Source: Candidatus Rokubacteria bacterium 13_1_40CM_68_15 (lineage in GTDB: Bacteria; Methylomirabilota; Methylomirabilia; Rokubacteriales; CSP1-6). From it: DNA of 37,345 nucleotides. The notes under the pieces were generated by a model. That model saw nothing but the letters and a program-made list of their open reading frames with translations, ran no database searches and had not been told where the DNA came from. Shown piece by piece: positions 1 to 7,959 of this stretch; the stretch's first letter is position 1, and each line of letters begins with the position of its first letter. The stretch lies in the NCBI GenBank assembly GCA_001917585.1, contig MNEG01000125.1, forward strand, positions 3,730 through 41,074, read 5' to 3'. Position numbers and translations under genes: made by a program.

Positions 1-278
1 GCGCCCTCGATGCCGGCGCGATAGCCGTTCCAGATCTCCATCTCGCGGTCGCGGGGCCGCACGAACAGGACGTAGCGCTCCTTGACGTGCGTGGGGTTGA
101 AGACCGCGACGGCGTCGGGCTCGTCGAAGCCCGTCAGGAAGAAGAAGTCCGAGGCCTGGCGGAAATCGTAGTTGGTATCGGCGTTCCGCATGATCTCCTG
201 GGCCCCGGGGATGACCGCGAGCCCCTCGCCGATGGCGTCCATGAAGCGCAGCCGGCGTTCGGTGAATGGCTGGTCCAT
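1..278 (-). CDS. pepP: Xaa-Pro aminopeptidase (aminopeptidase P), N-terminal part, cut by window edge
   Basis: Translating the minus strand from ATG at 278 gives 92 codons open at the window edge. The protein begins [19 protein letters not shown] and continues with an [10 protein letters not shown] stretch, a [15 protein letters not shown] segment and a [16 protein letters not shown] segment. This is the typical N-terminal, creatinase-like domain of aminopeptidase P, a cytosolic metallopeptidase that removes an N-terminal residue preceding proline. The metal-binding catalytic domain lies outside the window, so activity cannot be judged. The gene is divergent from nudC, with only 29 nt between my two start choices, so the two promoters must overlap coding sequence or be very compact. 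Confidence 0.88.
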   Translation of the reverse strand, partial: MDQPFTERRLRFMDAIGEGLAVIPGAQEIMRNADTNYDFRQASDFFFLTGFDEPDAVAVFNPTHVKERYVLFVRPRDREMEIWNGYRAGIEG

Positions 279-307
279 ACCTAGGTCTGTACCATAAGAT
301 GGGCACG

Positions 308-1171
308 ATGACCCCACTGACCGCGACCCTCCCCTTCAACCGCGAGTGCATCGGCCAGACCTTCGAGCCCGCCAAGCGGGGCGGCGCGCTGCCCGGCCGC
401 CGCGGCCACTGGCTCATCGTCCAGGACCAGGGCCTGATCGTCTCGAACGACAACCACGAGCTGGCCCTGCCGTTCGGCGATCCCCCGGCCGGCTTCGAGG
501 TGGCAACCAAGCAGGCGCTCCTGCTCGGCACGTGGCGCGGCGAGCCGTGCTGGGTGGTCGGCCTCGGCCGCGAGGACAAGCTGCCGGCGGGCTACCACGG
601 CGAGACGTGCGTGCCGATGCAGGGCACGAAGCTCCCCGACGATCTGCTCTCGCTCGGTGGCATGGCCATGCAGGCCCTCTGGTGGGAATCGACCAGTGGT
701 CATTGCCCCCGCTGCGGCGAGCAGACCGAGCGGATCGAGGCCGAGTGGGGCAAACGCTGCGCGAAGTGCCGCTACGAGCACTACCCGCACCTTCACCCGT
801 GCGTCATCGTGCTCGTTCGCGACGGTGAGCGCGTGCTCCTGGCCCGCAAGTCGATCTGGGCCCCCGGACGCTACGCGCTGATCGCGGGGTTCGTGGACAA
901 CGGTGAGTCTCTGGAAGGCGCCGTCGCCCGTGAGGTGAAGGAAGAGGTCGGCGTGGACGTGAAGGACATCCACTACGTCGGCAGCCAGAACTGGCCCTTC
1001 CCGAGCCAGCTCATGGTCGGCTTCGTGGCCCAGTACGCGGGCGGCGAGATCGCGGTCGATCGCGAGGAGCTGGAAGACGCGCGCTGGTTCCCGCGCGACG
1101 CGCTGCCGGTCGGCCCGGCGCGGCACTCCATCGCGGGGTTCATCATCGAGAATTACGCGCGGCGGCGCTGA
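308..1171 (+). CDS. nudC: NADH pyrophosphatase, Nudix family (NudC)
   Basis: The enzyme hydrolyses NADH/NAD+ to NMN(H) and AMP; E. coli NudC also removes NAD caps from RNA. Visible architecture is an N-terminal NudC domain, a four-cysteine zinc ribbon (CPRC and CAKC pairs, about residues 130-155), and a complete Nudix box with the pattern G-x5-E-x7-REVKEEVGV. An SQNWPFP motif follows, matching the SQPWPFPxS signature that separates NudC from other Nudix enzymes. I use ATG 308 (287 aa). ATG 299 is equally possible, and ATG 266 would overlap the divergent pepP. No strong ribosome-binding site decides the start. A 38-nt gap with a good RBS leads to the thiolase. Function is confident from the combined zinc ribbon, Nudix box and post-box motif. 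Confidence 0.93.
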   Translation: MTPLTATLPFNRECIGQTFEPAKRGGALPGRRGHWLIVQDQGLIVSNDNHELALPFGDPPAGFEVATKQALLLGTWRGEPCWVVGLGREDKLPAGYHGETCVPMQGTKLPDDLLSLGGMAMQALWWESTSGHCPRCGEQTERIEAEWGKRCAKCRYEHYPHLHPCVIVLVRDGERVLLARKSIWAPGRYALIAGFVDNGESLEGAVAREVKEEVGVDVKDIHYVGSQNWPFPSQLMVGFVAQYAGGEIAVDREELEDARWFPRDALPVGPARHSIAGFIIENYARRR

Positions 1172-1209
1172 GTCCCGCGCCCGCTCGCCTTCAAAAAGGA
1201 GATTCACCC

Positions 1210-2394
1210 ATGGCAGAGGCCGTCATCGTATCGACCGCGCGCACCGGAATCGGCAGGGCCTACCGCGGCGCGCTCAACAACACGCATGGCGCGACGCTGG
1301 CCGGTCACGTCATCAAGCACGCGGTCGAGCGGGCGCGGGTGGAGCCGGGGGAAGTGGAGGACGTGATCCTCGGCTGCGCGCTACCCGAGGGCGCGACGGG
1401 ACAGAACATCGCGCGCCAGTCGGCGCTGCGGGCCGGGCTGCCGGTGACGACGGCCGGCGTGACGGTGAATCGCTTCTGCTCCTCCGGCATGCAGGCGATT
1501 GCGATGGCCGCGCACCGGGTGATCGTCGACCGCGTGCCGATCATGGTCGCGGGCGGCGTCGAGTCGGTCAGCCTCGTGCAGAACGAGCACTTCAACAACT
1601 TCCGTATCCACGAGCCATGGATCGACGAGCACAAGCCCGAGGTCTACATGCCGATGATCGACACGGCCGAGGTGGTGGCCAAGCGCTACTACATCACGCG
1701 CGAGCGGCAGGACGAGTACGCGCTGGCCAGCCAGCAGCGCACGGCCGCGGGGCAGTCGAGTGGTCGCTTCGCGCAGGAGATCGTGCCGATCACGACGACC
1801 AAGCTGACGCAGGACAAGGCCACGGGGGAGATGCGCGAGGAGCCGGTGACGCTCACCAAGGACGAGGGCAATCGTCCCGACACGACGCTGGAAGGCCTGG
1901 CCAAGCTCGCGCCGGTGCGCGGTGAGAAGGGCTACATCACCGCCGGCAACGCCAGCCAGCTCTCCGACGGCGCCTCGGCGTGTGTCGTGATGGACGCCAG
2001 GCTCGCCGAGCGGCGTGGGCTCCATCCGCTCGGGATCTTCCGTGGCTTCACCGTCGCCGCCTGCGAGCCCGATGAGATGGGCATCGGCCCCGTCTTTGCG
2101 GTGCCGCGGCTGCTCGAGCGCTTCGGTCTCAAGATGGACCAGATCGATCTCTGGGAGCTGAACGAGGCGTTCGCGGTGCAGGTGATCTACTGTCGCGACA
2201 AGCTCGGCATCCCCATGGACAAGCTCAACGTGGACGGCGGCGCCATCTCGATCGGTCATCCCTACGGCATGAGCGGCGCGCGGATGGTGGGTCACGCGCT
2301 CATCGAGGGCAAGCGGCGCGGCGCGCGCTACGTGGTCTGCACGATGTGCATCGGCGGCGGCATGGGCGCCGCCGGCCTCTTCGAGGTGGCGTAG
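1210..2394 (+). CDS. Thiolase (acetyl-CoA C-acyltransferase)
   Basis: This 394-aa thiolase has the full catalytic set: nucleophile Cys90 in [10 protein letters not shown], His350 in [16 protein letters not shown] and Cys380 in [13 protein letters not shown], at almost the same spacing as the Zoogloea PhaA thiolase. Length is normal. A strong AAGGAG ribosome-binding site lies 6-8 nt before ATG 1210. The reaction is either thiolytic cleavage of 3-ketoacyl-CoA in beta-oxidation or condensation of two acetyl-CoA; sequence alone does not separate FadA-type from AtoB/PhaA-type. The SDR gene starts 2 nt after the stop, so the two are co-transcribed. An SDR next to a thiolase fits a fatty or aromatic acid degradation step, which is inference from context. 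Confidence 0.93.
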   Translation: MAEAVIVSTARTGIGRAYRGALNNTHGATLAGHVIKHAVERARVEPGEVEDVILGCALPEGATGQNIARQSALRAGLPVTTAGVTVNRFCSSGMQAIAMAAHRVIVDRVPIMVAGGVESVSLVQNEHFNNFRIHEPWIDEHKPEVYMPMIDTAEVVAKRYYITRERQDEYALASQQRTAAGQSSGRFAQEIVPITTTKLTQDKATGEMREEPVTLTKDEGNRPDTTLEGLAKLAPVRGEKGYITAGNASQLSDGASACVVMDARLAERRGLHPLGIFRGFTVAACEPDEMGIGPVFAVPRLLERFGLKMDQIDLWELNEAFAVQVIYCRDKLGIPMDKLNVDGGAISIGHPYGMSGARMVGHALIEGKRRGARYVVCTMCIGGGMGAAGLFEVA

Positions 2395-2396
2395 CC

Positions 2397-3176
2397 ATGG
2401 GCATGCTCGACGGCAAGGTGGCGATCATCACGGGAGCGAGCAAGGGCATCGGCCGGGTGATGAGCCAGATGTTCGCGCGCGAGGGCGCCAAGGTCGTCTG
2501 CAACGCGCGCTCGGCCGACCTGGTCAGGGAGACGGTACGGCTCGTCGAGAAGGCGGGCGGCAGCGCCATCGCCGTCGTCGGGGACGCCGCGCAGGAGGCC
2601 GACGTCAAGAATCTCGTCGCCGCGAGTGTGAAAGCGTTCGGGAAGATCGACACGCTGATCAACAACGCGGGCGATGGCGGGCCCACCAAGCCCGTGCAGG
2701 AGTACTCGACCGAGGACTGGTTCTACACGATCAACTCGTGCCTCACGTCGTCGTACATGTGCACCCACTTCGTGGTGCCGGAGATGATCAAGGCCGGTGG
2801 CGGCGCCATCGTGAACATCTCCTCGGTGGCCGGCCGTCGCGGTCTCGCGTTCCGCATCGGCTACTGCTCGTCGAAGGCGGGCCAGATCGGGATGACCTAC
2901 GGCCTCGCCGCCGAGCTGGGTCCGCACAACATCCGTGTCAACGCGATCGCCCCGGGCGCGGTGGAGGGCGATCGCATCGATCGTGTGATCGCCGGCCAGG
3001 CCGAGGTGCGAGGCGTGCCCGTGGACCAGATGCGCAAGCAATTCCTGTCTCGCCAGCCGCTCGGACGGATGGTCGTCGCCGCCGACATCTCCTCGCTCGC
3101 CGTGTTCCTCTCGAGCGACGGGGCCAGGAACATCTCCGGCCAGTGCATTGCGGTCACGGCCGGAGAGGTGGCGTGA
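2397..3176 (+). CDS. Short-chain dehydrogenase/reductase (SDR), classical type
   Basis: This 259-aa NAD(P)-dependent oxidoreductase has a TGASKGIG Rossmann motif near residue 13, an NNAG motif, a catalytic Ser in NISSVAG, and Tyr156/Lys160 (YCSSK). ATG 2397 directly follows the thiolase stop; an ATG two codons later is an alternative. The C-terminus has the usual SGQCIAVTAG sequence of the FabG-like group. A 3-hydroxyacyl-CoA or 3-oxoacyl substrate is plausible from the thiolase neighbour, but SDR specificity cannot be read from sequence. The stop overlaps the next gene's GTG start as GTGA, which indicates translational coupling. Confidence 0.92.
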   Translation: MGMLDGKVAIITGASKGIGRVMSQMFAREGAKVVCNARSADLVRETVRLVEKAGGSAIAVVGDAAQEADVKNLVAASVKAFGKIDTLINNAGDGGPTKPVQEYSTEDWFYTINSCLTSSYMCTHFVVPEMIKAGGGAIVNISSVAGRRGLAFRIGYCSSKAGQIGMTYGLAAELGPHNIRVNAIAPGAVEGDRIDRVIAGQAEVRGVPVDQMRKQFLSRQPLGRMVVAADISSLAVFLSSDGARNISGQCIAVTAGEVA

Positions 3177-3682
3177 TCAGGAGCGTCCCCGGTCGCACTC
3201 CACGCGTCGATCCGACGGCGTGGGTAGACGAGGCCGCCCAGGTCATCGGCGACGTGACCATCGAGGCCGGCGCCAGCGTGTGGCCCATGGCCGTGCTGCG
3301 CGGCGACCAGGACAACTACGTGCGGCTCGGTCGTAACTCGAACGTGCAGGACGGCTCGGTGCTCCACGTCACGCCGGAGCATCCCTGCATCGTCGGCGCC
3401 GGCGTGACGATCGGCCACCGCGCGGTCGTTCACGCCTGCACGGTGAGGGACGACGCGCGCATCGGCATCGGCGCCGTCGTCCTCGATGGAGCGGTGGTCG
3501 AGGAAGGCGCCCAGGTCGGCGCCGGCGCGCTGGTACCGCCTGGTAAGGTGGTGCCGGCGGGCTGGCTCGTGATGGGCGTGCCCGCCAAGCCAGTGCGCCG
3601 GATGAGCGCCGAGGAGCTGGAGGACATCAAGCGGAACGCTCGCGACTACATCGAGTTGTGGCACCGCGACTACAAGAAGTAG
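3173..3682 (+). CDS. Gamma-carbonic anhydrase-like hexapeptide-repeat protein (YrdA/PaaY/CaiE type)
   Basis: This 169-aa left-handed beta-helix protein has hexapeptide repeats through about residues 20-130. The three metal-ligand histidines of gamma-carbonic anhydrases are present: His65, then His82 and His87, with the characteristic 5-residue spacing. Start is GTG 3173, overlapping the SDR stop as GTGA; an alternative frame further upstream is only a shadow of the SDR gene. Members of this group are carbonic anhydrases or, when near CoA genes (PaaY, CaiE), thioesterase or accessory proteins of acyl-CoA pathways. Its coupling to thiolase and SDR genes favours an acyl-CoA-related role, but that is inference. 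Confidence 0.9.
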   Translation: MIRSVPGRTPRVDPTAWVDEAAQVIGDVTIEAGASVWPMAVLRGDQDNYVRLGRNSNVQDGSVLHVTPEHPCIVGAGVTIGHRAVVHACTVRDDARIGIGAVVLDGAVVEEGAQVGAGALVPPGKVVPAGWLVMGVPAKPVRRMSAEELEDIKRNARDYIELWHRDYKK

Positions 3683-3984
3683 CCGTTGTCGGCCCGCCTG
3701 AAGAAGTCCTGCTCCGCAGCGCCGCGGTTCTGCGCCGCATGGGCGCGCGGCTCACGCGCTACGATGCCGAGGCATTGACGCTCGAGGCGCGCGTGCGACG
3801 GTTCGGGATTGCGACGGTGATCACGATCGCGGCGCACGAGAATGGCGAGGCCACCCGGCTGGAGGTCGAGAGTCGACTCGCCCGCTGCATGGGCTTCGAC
3901 TTCGGCCTCAACGCTCGCAACGTCAGCCGCTTCGAGCAAACGCTGCGGACGACGGACCTGCCGCCGCTGACCCGCCGCGATTGA
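3658..3984 (+). CDS. Small protein resembling DUF1499
   Basis: This 108-aa soluble protein has no signal peptide or membrane segment. The pattern 'RMGARLTRYDAEALTLEA...FGIATVITI...RLEVESRLA...GFDFGLNARNVSRFEQTL' resembles the C-terminal half of DUF1499 proteins. In those, a wet, basic beta-sheet segment is followed by a 'S-R-x-G-x-x-D-x-G-x-N-x-x-R-I' motif. The proposed GTG 3658 start overlaps the previous gene by 25 nt; ATG 3739 would give a shorter 81-aa product. Function is unknown. The family match is by eye from memory and is only moderately secure. Confidence 0.55.
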   Translation: MAPRLQEVAVVGPPEEVLLRSAAVLRRMGARLTRYDAEALTLEARVRRFGIATVITIAAHENGEATRLEVESRLARCMGFDFGLNARNVSRFEQTLRTTDLPPLTRRD

Positions 3985-4000
3985 GGCGTTCCTCTTCACC

Positions 4001-4029
4001 TTGACGGAGTGGCGGGCGAGACGTAGTCT
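4001..4029 (+). promoter_or_regulatory. Possible sigma70-type promoter for the histidine kinase
   Basis: TTGACG (4001-4006) is followed after exactly 17 nt by TAGTCT (4024-4029), in the 104-nt gap before the kinase start. The -35 box matches consensus in five of six bases; the -10 box is weak. It would give a leader of about 50 nt. Confidence 0.35.
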
Positions 4030-4088
4030 CGGTCACGGCGCTCTTACCGCGGTTATCGTCGAAACGGGTCCCCGAAATCAGTGTGGTG

Positions 4089-6077
4089 ATGTCGAGCGAT
4101 CGAGAGTTCAAGGCGCTCTTTGCGGCCGCGCTGGACGCGGTGCTGATCATCGATGATGCGCGAATCTTCATCGACGTGAACCCGGCGGCCGCGCAGCTCC
4201 TCGGCTCGCCCCGCGCCGACCTCGTGGGCTGCCGCTTCGATCAGTTCCTCGACTCCGAGGTCGATCTCGACACGGCGTGGCGGACCTTCCTGAAGACCGG
4301 CCAACAGACCGGCGAGCTCCGTGTGGTGTGTGCGGACGGCACCGTGCGCGACGTGGAATACGCCGCCACCGCGCACTTCCTCGAGGACCGGCACCTCGCC
4401 ATTCTGCGCGACGTGTCCGATCGCAAGCAGGCCGAGATCGAGCGGGCCGAGCTGCTGATCCGCCAGAAGCGGCGGTTGCTGGAGACGGAGACGCTCCTCG
4501 CCGTGAGTCGTACCCTGAGCGCGACGCTGGATCCGACGGAGACGATGCGACGGGTGGCTCGCGAAATCGCTCATGCGCTCGGCGCCGACATGGCCGGCGC
4601 CTTTCTAGCCGGCCCGAACGGCGACTATCTCCAACCCGTCGCCGGTTATCGCGTGCCGAAAGACATGCGGGCGACCTTTCAGCAATTCCCGATCCCCATC
4701 AAAAACCACCCGGCGATTGAAGAGGCCTGGGAGGCGCGACGGGCTGTGTGGACGGACGACATGGCAACCGACCCGCGGGTCGATCGTGACACCTTGAACC
4801 GGTTTCCCCACCAGTCCGATCTGTTCATGCCCATCTGTATCAAGGAACAGCCCGTCGGGGGCTTCTTCGTGATCTGGTGGAGCGAGCGCCGGTCGATCAC
4901 GGACGACGACGTGCGGCTGCTGCAGGGTATCAGCGATCTGGCGGGCATCTTCCTCGACAACGCGCAGCTTTACCGTGCCGCCGCCGAGGCGAACCGGGCC
5001 AAGGACGAATTTCTGGCCACGCTCTCCCACGAGCTCCGGAACCCGCTGGGCGCCATTGTCGCCGCCGTGGGCGCGCTGGAACGCCGCGGCGGACAGGACG
5101 AGACGGCGAGTCGCTTGCGGCAGATCATCCACCGTCAATCTCACCATCTCGCCCACCTCGTGGACGATCTGCTGGACGTGGCGCGCGTCACCGCGGGCAA
5201 GATCGCGTTGAATCGCGAGCCGCTGGACCTCGGCGATGTGGCCGGCAACTGCGTGCGCTCACTCCGCGAGCGTAGCGAGGGCCTGGAGCATCGCATCACC
5301 CTCGAAGCCGAGCCGGCGATCGTGAACGGCGACCTCACACGCCTCGAGCAGATCGTCACGAACCTTCTGCAGAACGCCATCAAGTACACGCCAGCGGGTG
5401 GCTCCATCCACGTCGATGTGATCAGGGAAGCCCAGGAAGCCGTCCTGCGCGTGACCGACACGGGGCGGGGCATCCGGTCCGATATGCTGTCCCGGGTGTT
5501 CGAGCTATTCGCTCAAGCCGAGCAGCCCATCGATCGGTCGCTCGGGGGACTCGGGGTCGGCCTCACCCTGACTCGCCGTCTCGTAGAGCTGCACGGTGGG
5601 ACCATCACCGCGTTCAGCAAAGGGGAGGGATGTGGGGCTCAGTTCACCGTTCGCCTACCCGTCGAGGTAGCCGCGGCACCCCTCCGGCCTCCATCGCCGC
5701 CGCTCCCTCGCGGGCGGCCCCGACGCGTCCTGATCATCGAGGACAGCGCCGACGCGCGGGAGTCCCTGCGCCTGCTCCTCGAGGCGCAGGGACATCACGT
5801 GAGCGAGGCGAGTGATGGAACCCGTGGCGTGGCGGTCGCTCTGGCGGAGCACCCTGAGGTCATCTTGATCGATCTCGGCCTGCCCGGGCTCGACGGCTAC
5901 GAGGTCGCGAGCGCGTTACGGGCCACCCCGTTCGGGAAGACCACGACGCTCATCGCCGTCACGGGGTACGGGCAGAGCGACGATCGTCGTCGTTCGAACG
6001 AGGCCGGGTTCGATGCCCATCTCGTGAAGCCTGTATCGCAGGGAGCGCTGGCACGCCTCATCGCGACCGCAAGCTAG
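4089..6077 (+). CDS. Hybrid sensor histidine kinase: PAS-GAF-HisKA-HATPase-REC
   Basis: This 662-aa protein has no transmembrane segments, so it is a cytosolic sensor. Domains in order are PAS (about 5-120), GAF (about 140-290), a dimerisation/phosphoacceptor domain with His314 in FLATLSHELRNPLG, and an ATPase domain (N-box near 424 with NLLQNAIKYTP; G1 DTGRGI; G2 GLGVGL). A C-terminal receiver domain starts near 545 with the acidic pair ED and phospho-acceptor Asp595 in ILIDLGLPGLDGYE. A Lys in LVKP completes the receiver. Start ATG 4089 is preceded by two in-frame GTG codons (4083, 4086). No partner regulator or output gene is adjacent, so the signal and target are unknown. A fused receiver implies a phosphorelay or internal feedback. 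Confidence 0.93.
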   Translation: MSSDREFKALFAAALDAVLIIDDARIFIDVNPAAAQLLGSPRADLVGCRFDQFLDSEVDLDTAWRTFLKTGQQTGELRVVCADGTVRDVEYAATAHFLEDRHLAILRDVSDRKQAEIERAELLIRQKRRLLETETLLAVSRTLSATLDPTETMRRVAREIAHALGADMAGAFLAGPNGDYLQPVAGYRVPKDMRATFQQFPIPIKNHPAIEEAWEARRAVWTDDMATDPRVDRDTLNRFPHQSDLFMPICIKEQPVGGFFVIWWSERRSITDDDVRLLQGISDLAGIFLDNAQLYRAAAEANRAKDEFLATLSHELRNPLGAIVAAVGALERRGGQDETASRLRQIIHRQSHHLAHLVDDLLDVARVTAGKIALNREPLDLGDVAGNCVRSLRERSEGLEHRITLEAEPAIVNGDLTRLEQIVTNLLQNAIKYTPAGGSIHVDVIREAQEAVLRVTDTGRGIRSDMLSRVFELFAQAEQPIDRSLGGLGVGLTLTRRLVELHGGTITAFSKGEGCGAQFTVRLPVEVAAAPLRPPSPPLPRGRPRRVLIIEDSADARESLRLLLEAQGHHVSEASDGTRGVAVALAEHPEVILIDLGLPGLDGYEVASALRATPFGKTTTLIAVTGYGQSDDRRRSNEAGFDAHLVKPVSQGALARLIATAS

Positions 6078-6168
6078 CGACGGCGGGCACGTTTCCGCCA
6101 CGCCGATCGCTCCGCCGATCTCACATGGAATCTGCGGTGTCTCCGAGCGCGGCGACCACTGACCGCGC

Positions 6169-7008
6169 TCAGTGCATGATCGAGCCGCCGGCCACGTTGA
6201 TCGCCTGACCCGTGATGTATCCGGCGCCGTCGGATACGAGAAACGCGGCGACCTCGGCGACATCCTCGGCGGTCGCGAGCCGGCCAATCGGGACGCTGAC
6301 GCCGCGCATCTTGATCTCCTGCCCGCGCAGCGCCGGGTCGAACGATCCGTCCGGACGCCGGCCGAGGTAATCGAGGCGGTCGGTGTCGGCGGCGCCCGGA
6401 CAGATGGCGTTCACGGTGATGCCGGCCGGCGCCAGCTCCATGGCCAGGGACTCCGTGAAGCCGATGATCCCGAACTTCGAGGCGCAGTAGGCGGCGAGCT
6501 TCGGGTAGCCCATCTTTCCGCAGTTGGACGAGATGTTGACGATGCGGCCGCGCACCTCGTGCTCCAGCATCGTGCGCGCGACCGCACGCGAGCACAGGAA
6601 CGTCCCCGTGAGGTTCACGTCGAGCACGGTGCTCCAGGCGTCCTCATCGAGCTCCACCACCGGCACGCGATCGGCGCCGGGCGGAGCGGCGGCGTTGTTG
6701 ATCAGGATGTCGATGCGGCCGAACGTGTCGAGGGCCTGGCGCACCGCCGCGTCGACCTCGGCAGTCGAGCGGACGTCGACCAGCGCGGTGATGGCCCGCC
6801 GCCCGGCCTTCTTCACCTCATCGGCCACGGCGTCGAGCCCGCGCCAGCTCCCCGTCGATTTGGTCGCCACGACCTTGATGCCCGTCGCCGCCACGTCGGT
6901 CAGCACGAGATCGCAGCCTTCCGTGGCCAACCGGCGGGCGATGGCCCGCCCGAAGCCGTGCTCACCGCCGCTGCCCGTGATCATGGCGACCTTGCCTCGG
7001 AGGGCCAT
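6169..7008 (-). CDS. Short-chain dehydrogenase/reductase (SDR)
   Basis: This 279-aa classical SDR has a cofactor motif TGSGGEHGFG, NNAA, a Ser in NISSNCG, and Tyr174/Lys178 (YCASK). The 'GGEHG' insert within the glycine motif and an extended loop after the second strand are slightly unusual for FabG-like enzymes. Start ATG 7008 is fixed by a near-perfect AGGAGG ribosome-binding site a few nt upstream; the open frame continues far upstream to 7764 only as antisense shadow of the radical SAM gene. It ends GQAINVAGGSIMH. Substrate is unknown. It is a single gene, convergent with the kinase and divergent from the radical SAM gene. Confidence 0.9.
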   Translation of the reverse strand: MALRGKVAMITGSGGEHGFGRAIARRLATEGCDLVLTDVAATGIKVVATKSTGSWRGLDAVADEVKKAGRRAITALVDVRSTAEVDAAVRQALDTFGRIDILINNAAAPPGADRVPVVELDEDAWSTVLDVNLTGTFLCSRAVARTMLEHEVRGRIVNISSNCGKMGYPKLAAYCASKFGIIGFTESLAMELAPAGITVNAICPGAADTDRLDYLGRRPDGSFDPALRGQEIKMRGVSVPIGRLATAEDVAEVAAFLVSDGAGYITGQAINVAGGSIMH

Positions 7009-7059
7009 CACTAACCTCCTGATGAGTGGAATGGCCAGCCATGATAGCCTTGGCCCCCC

Positions 7060-7959
7060 ATGGTTCGCCCGGAGTATCGCGAAGAGCCCTGTCGGAGTGC
7101 ACTGAACCCCGTGAAGGGGATGCCCTTCCGCTGGTCGCTGAACCCGTACATGGGCTGCGCCCACCGCTGCACGTACTGCTACGTTCGCGGGTACGAGCGC
7201 CGGGCCGACCGGCCGTCGGGCGAGGAGTACGGTCAGTCCGTGCGCGTGAAGACCAACGTGGCCGACGTCCTGCGCCAGGAGCTGGCTCGTCGCTCGTGGC
7301 GCGGTGAGGGCGTCGCGATCGGTGCCGCCACCGATCCCTATCAGCCGGTGGAAGGCTATTACCGCCTGACGCGGAAGTGTCTCGAGGTCCTGGCGGCGGC
7401 GCGCAACCCGTTCAGCATCATCACGCGCGGGCCCATGATCATCCGGGACATCGACGTGCTGCAGGAGGCCTCGCGGCGCGCGGAAGTTCACATCACGTTC
7501 TCGGTACCCACGCTCGATCCGACGATCTGGCGCAAGACGGAGCCGGGCACGGCGCCTCCGCGTCAGCGACTGCGCGCGCTTCGTGCCGTCGTCGACGCCG
7601 GGATCGACGCGGGCGTCGGCATCGCACCCGTCCTTCCCGGGATCACCGACAAGCCGGAGTTGTTGACCGACGTCGTTCGCGCCGCCCGCGAGGCCGGCGC
7701 CACCGGCGTGTGGTGCAACGTGCTGTTCCTGGCCCCGGGCACGCGCGAGCACTTCCTCGAGCACCTGGCGCGCGACTGGCCGGAGCTGCTGCCGCGCTAC
7801 GAGCGCCTGTACCGCGCGACGACGTATCTGGCCAAGAGCGAGACCGAGCCGATCAAGCGACAGGTGGCGTCGCTGCGCGAGCGCTACGAAGTCGCCGACC
7901 GGCGTCAGGTCAAGCTCGAGCCTGCGCCCCAGCCCGAGCAGCTCTCGCTCGCCGTCTGA
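7060..7959 (+). CDS. Radical SAM protein, Rv2578c / SPL-like family
   Basis: This 299-aa protein has a CxxxCxxC cluster (CAHRCTYC, about residues 32-39) for the 4Fe-4S/SAM centre. It is preceded by the N-terminal '[21 protein letters not shown]' block typical of the Rv2578c family and its spore photoproduct lyase-like relatives. A TDPYQPVE motif and the [10 protein letters not shown] segment follow, also family hallmarks. Biochemical function of this family is, to my knowledge, undefined; a DNA-repair or nucleotide-modification role has been guessed from SPL similarity. Its stop overlaps the next start as TGATG, so it is translationally coupled to the thioredoxin-NHL gene. No selenium-related function can be deduced from the pairing. 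Confidence 0.88.
   Translation: MVRPEYREEPCRSALNPVKGMPFRWSLNPYMGCAHRCTYCYVRGYERRADRPSGEEYGQSVRVKTNVADVLRQELARRSWRGEGVAIGAATDPYQPVEGYYRLTRKCLEVLAAARNPFSIITRGPMIIRDIDVLQEASRRAEVHITFSVPTLDPTIWRKTEPGTAPPRQRLRALRAVVDAGIDAGVGIAPVLPGITDKPELLTDVVRAAREAGATGVWCNVLFLAPGTREHFLEHLARDWPELLPRYERLYRATTYLAKSETEPIKRQVASLRERYEVADRRQVKLEPAPQPEQLSLAV

Noticed and set aside
281..1207. Long antisense open frame opposite nudC, and many similar ones (1381-2295, 12705-13883, 13865-15169, 19243-20601)
   Set aside because: These lie opposite well-identified genes, have compositionally biased His/Arg/Ala-rich translations and no family motifs; typical shadows in GC-rich DNA.
7009..7764. Upstream extension of the second SDR frame on the minus strand
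   Set aside because: The real start at 7008 has a strong ribosome-binding site and the SDR N-terminus; the extension is antisense to the radical SAM gene.
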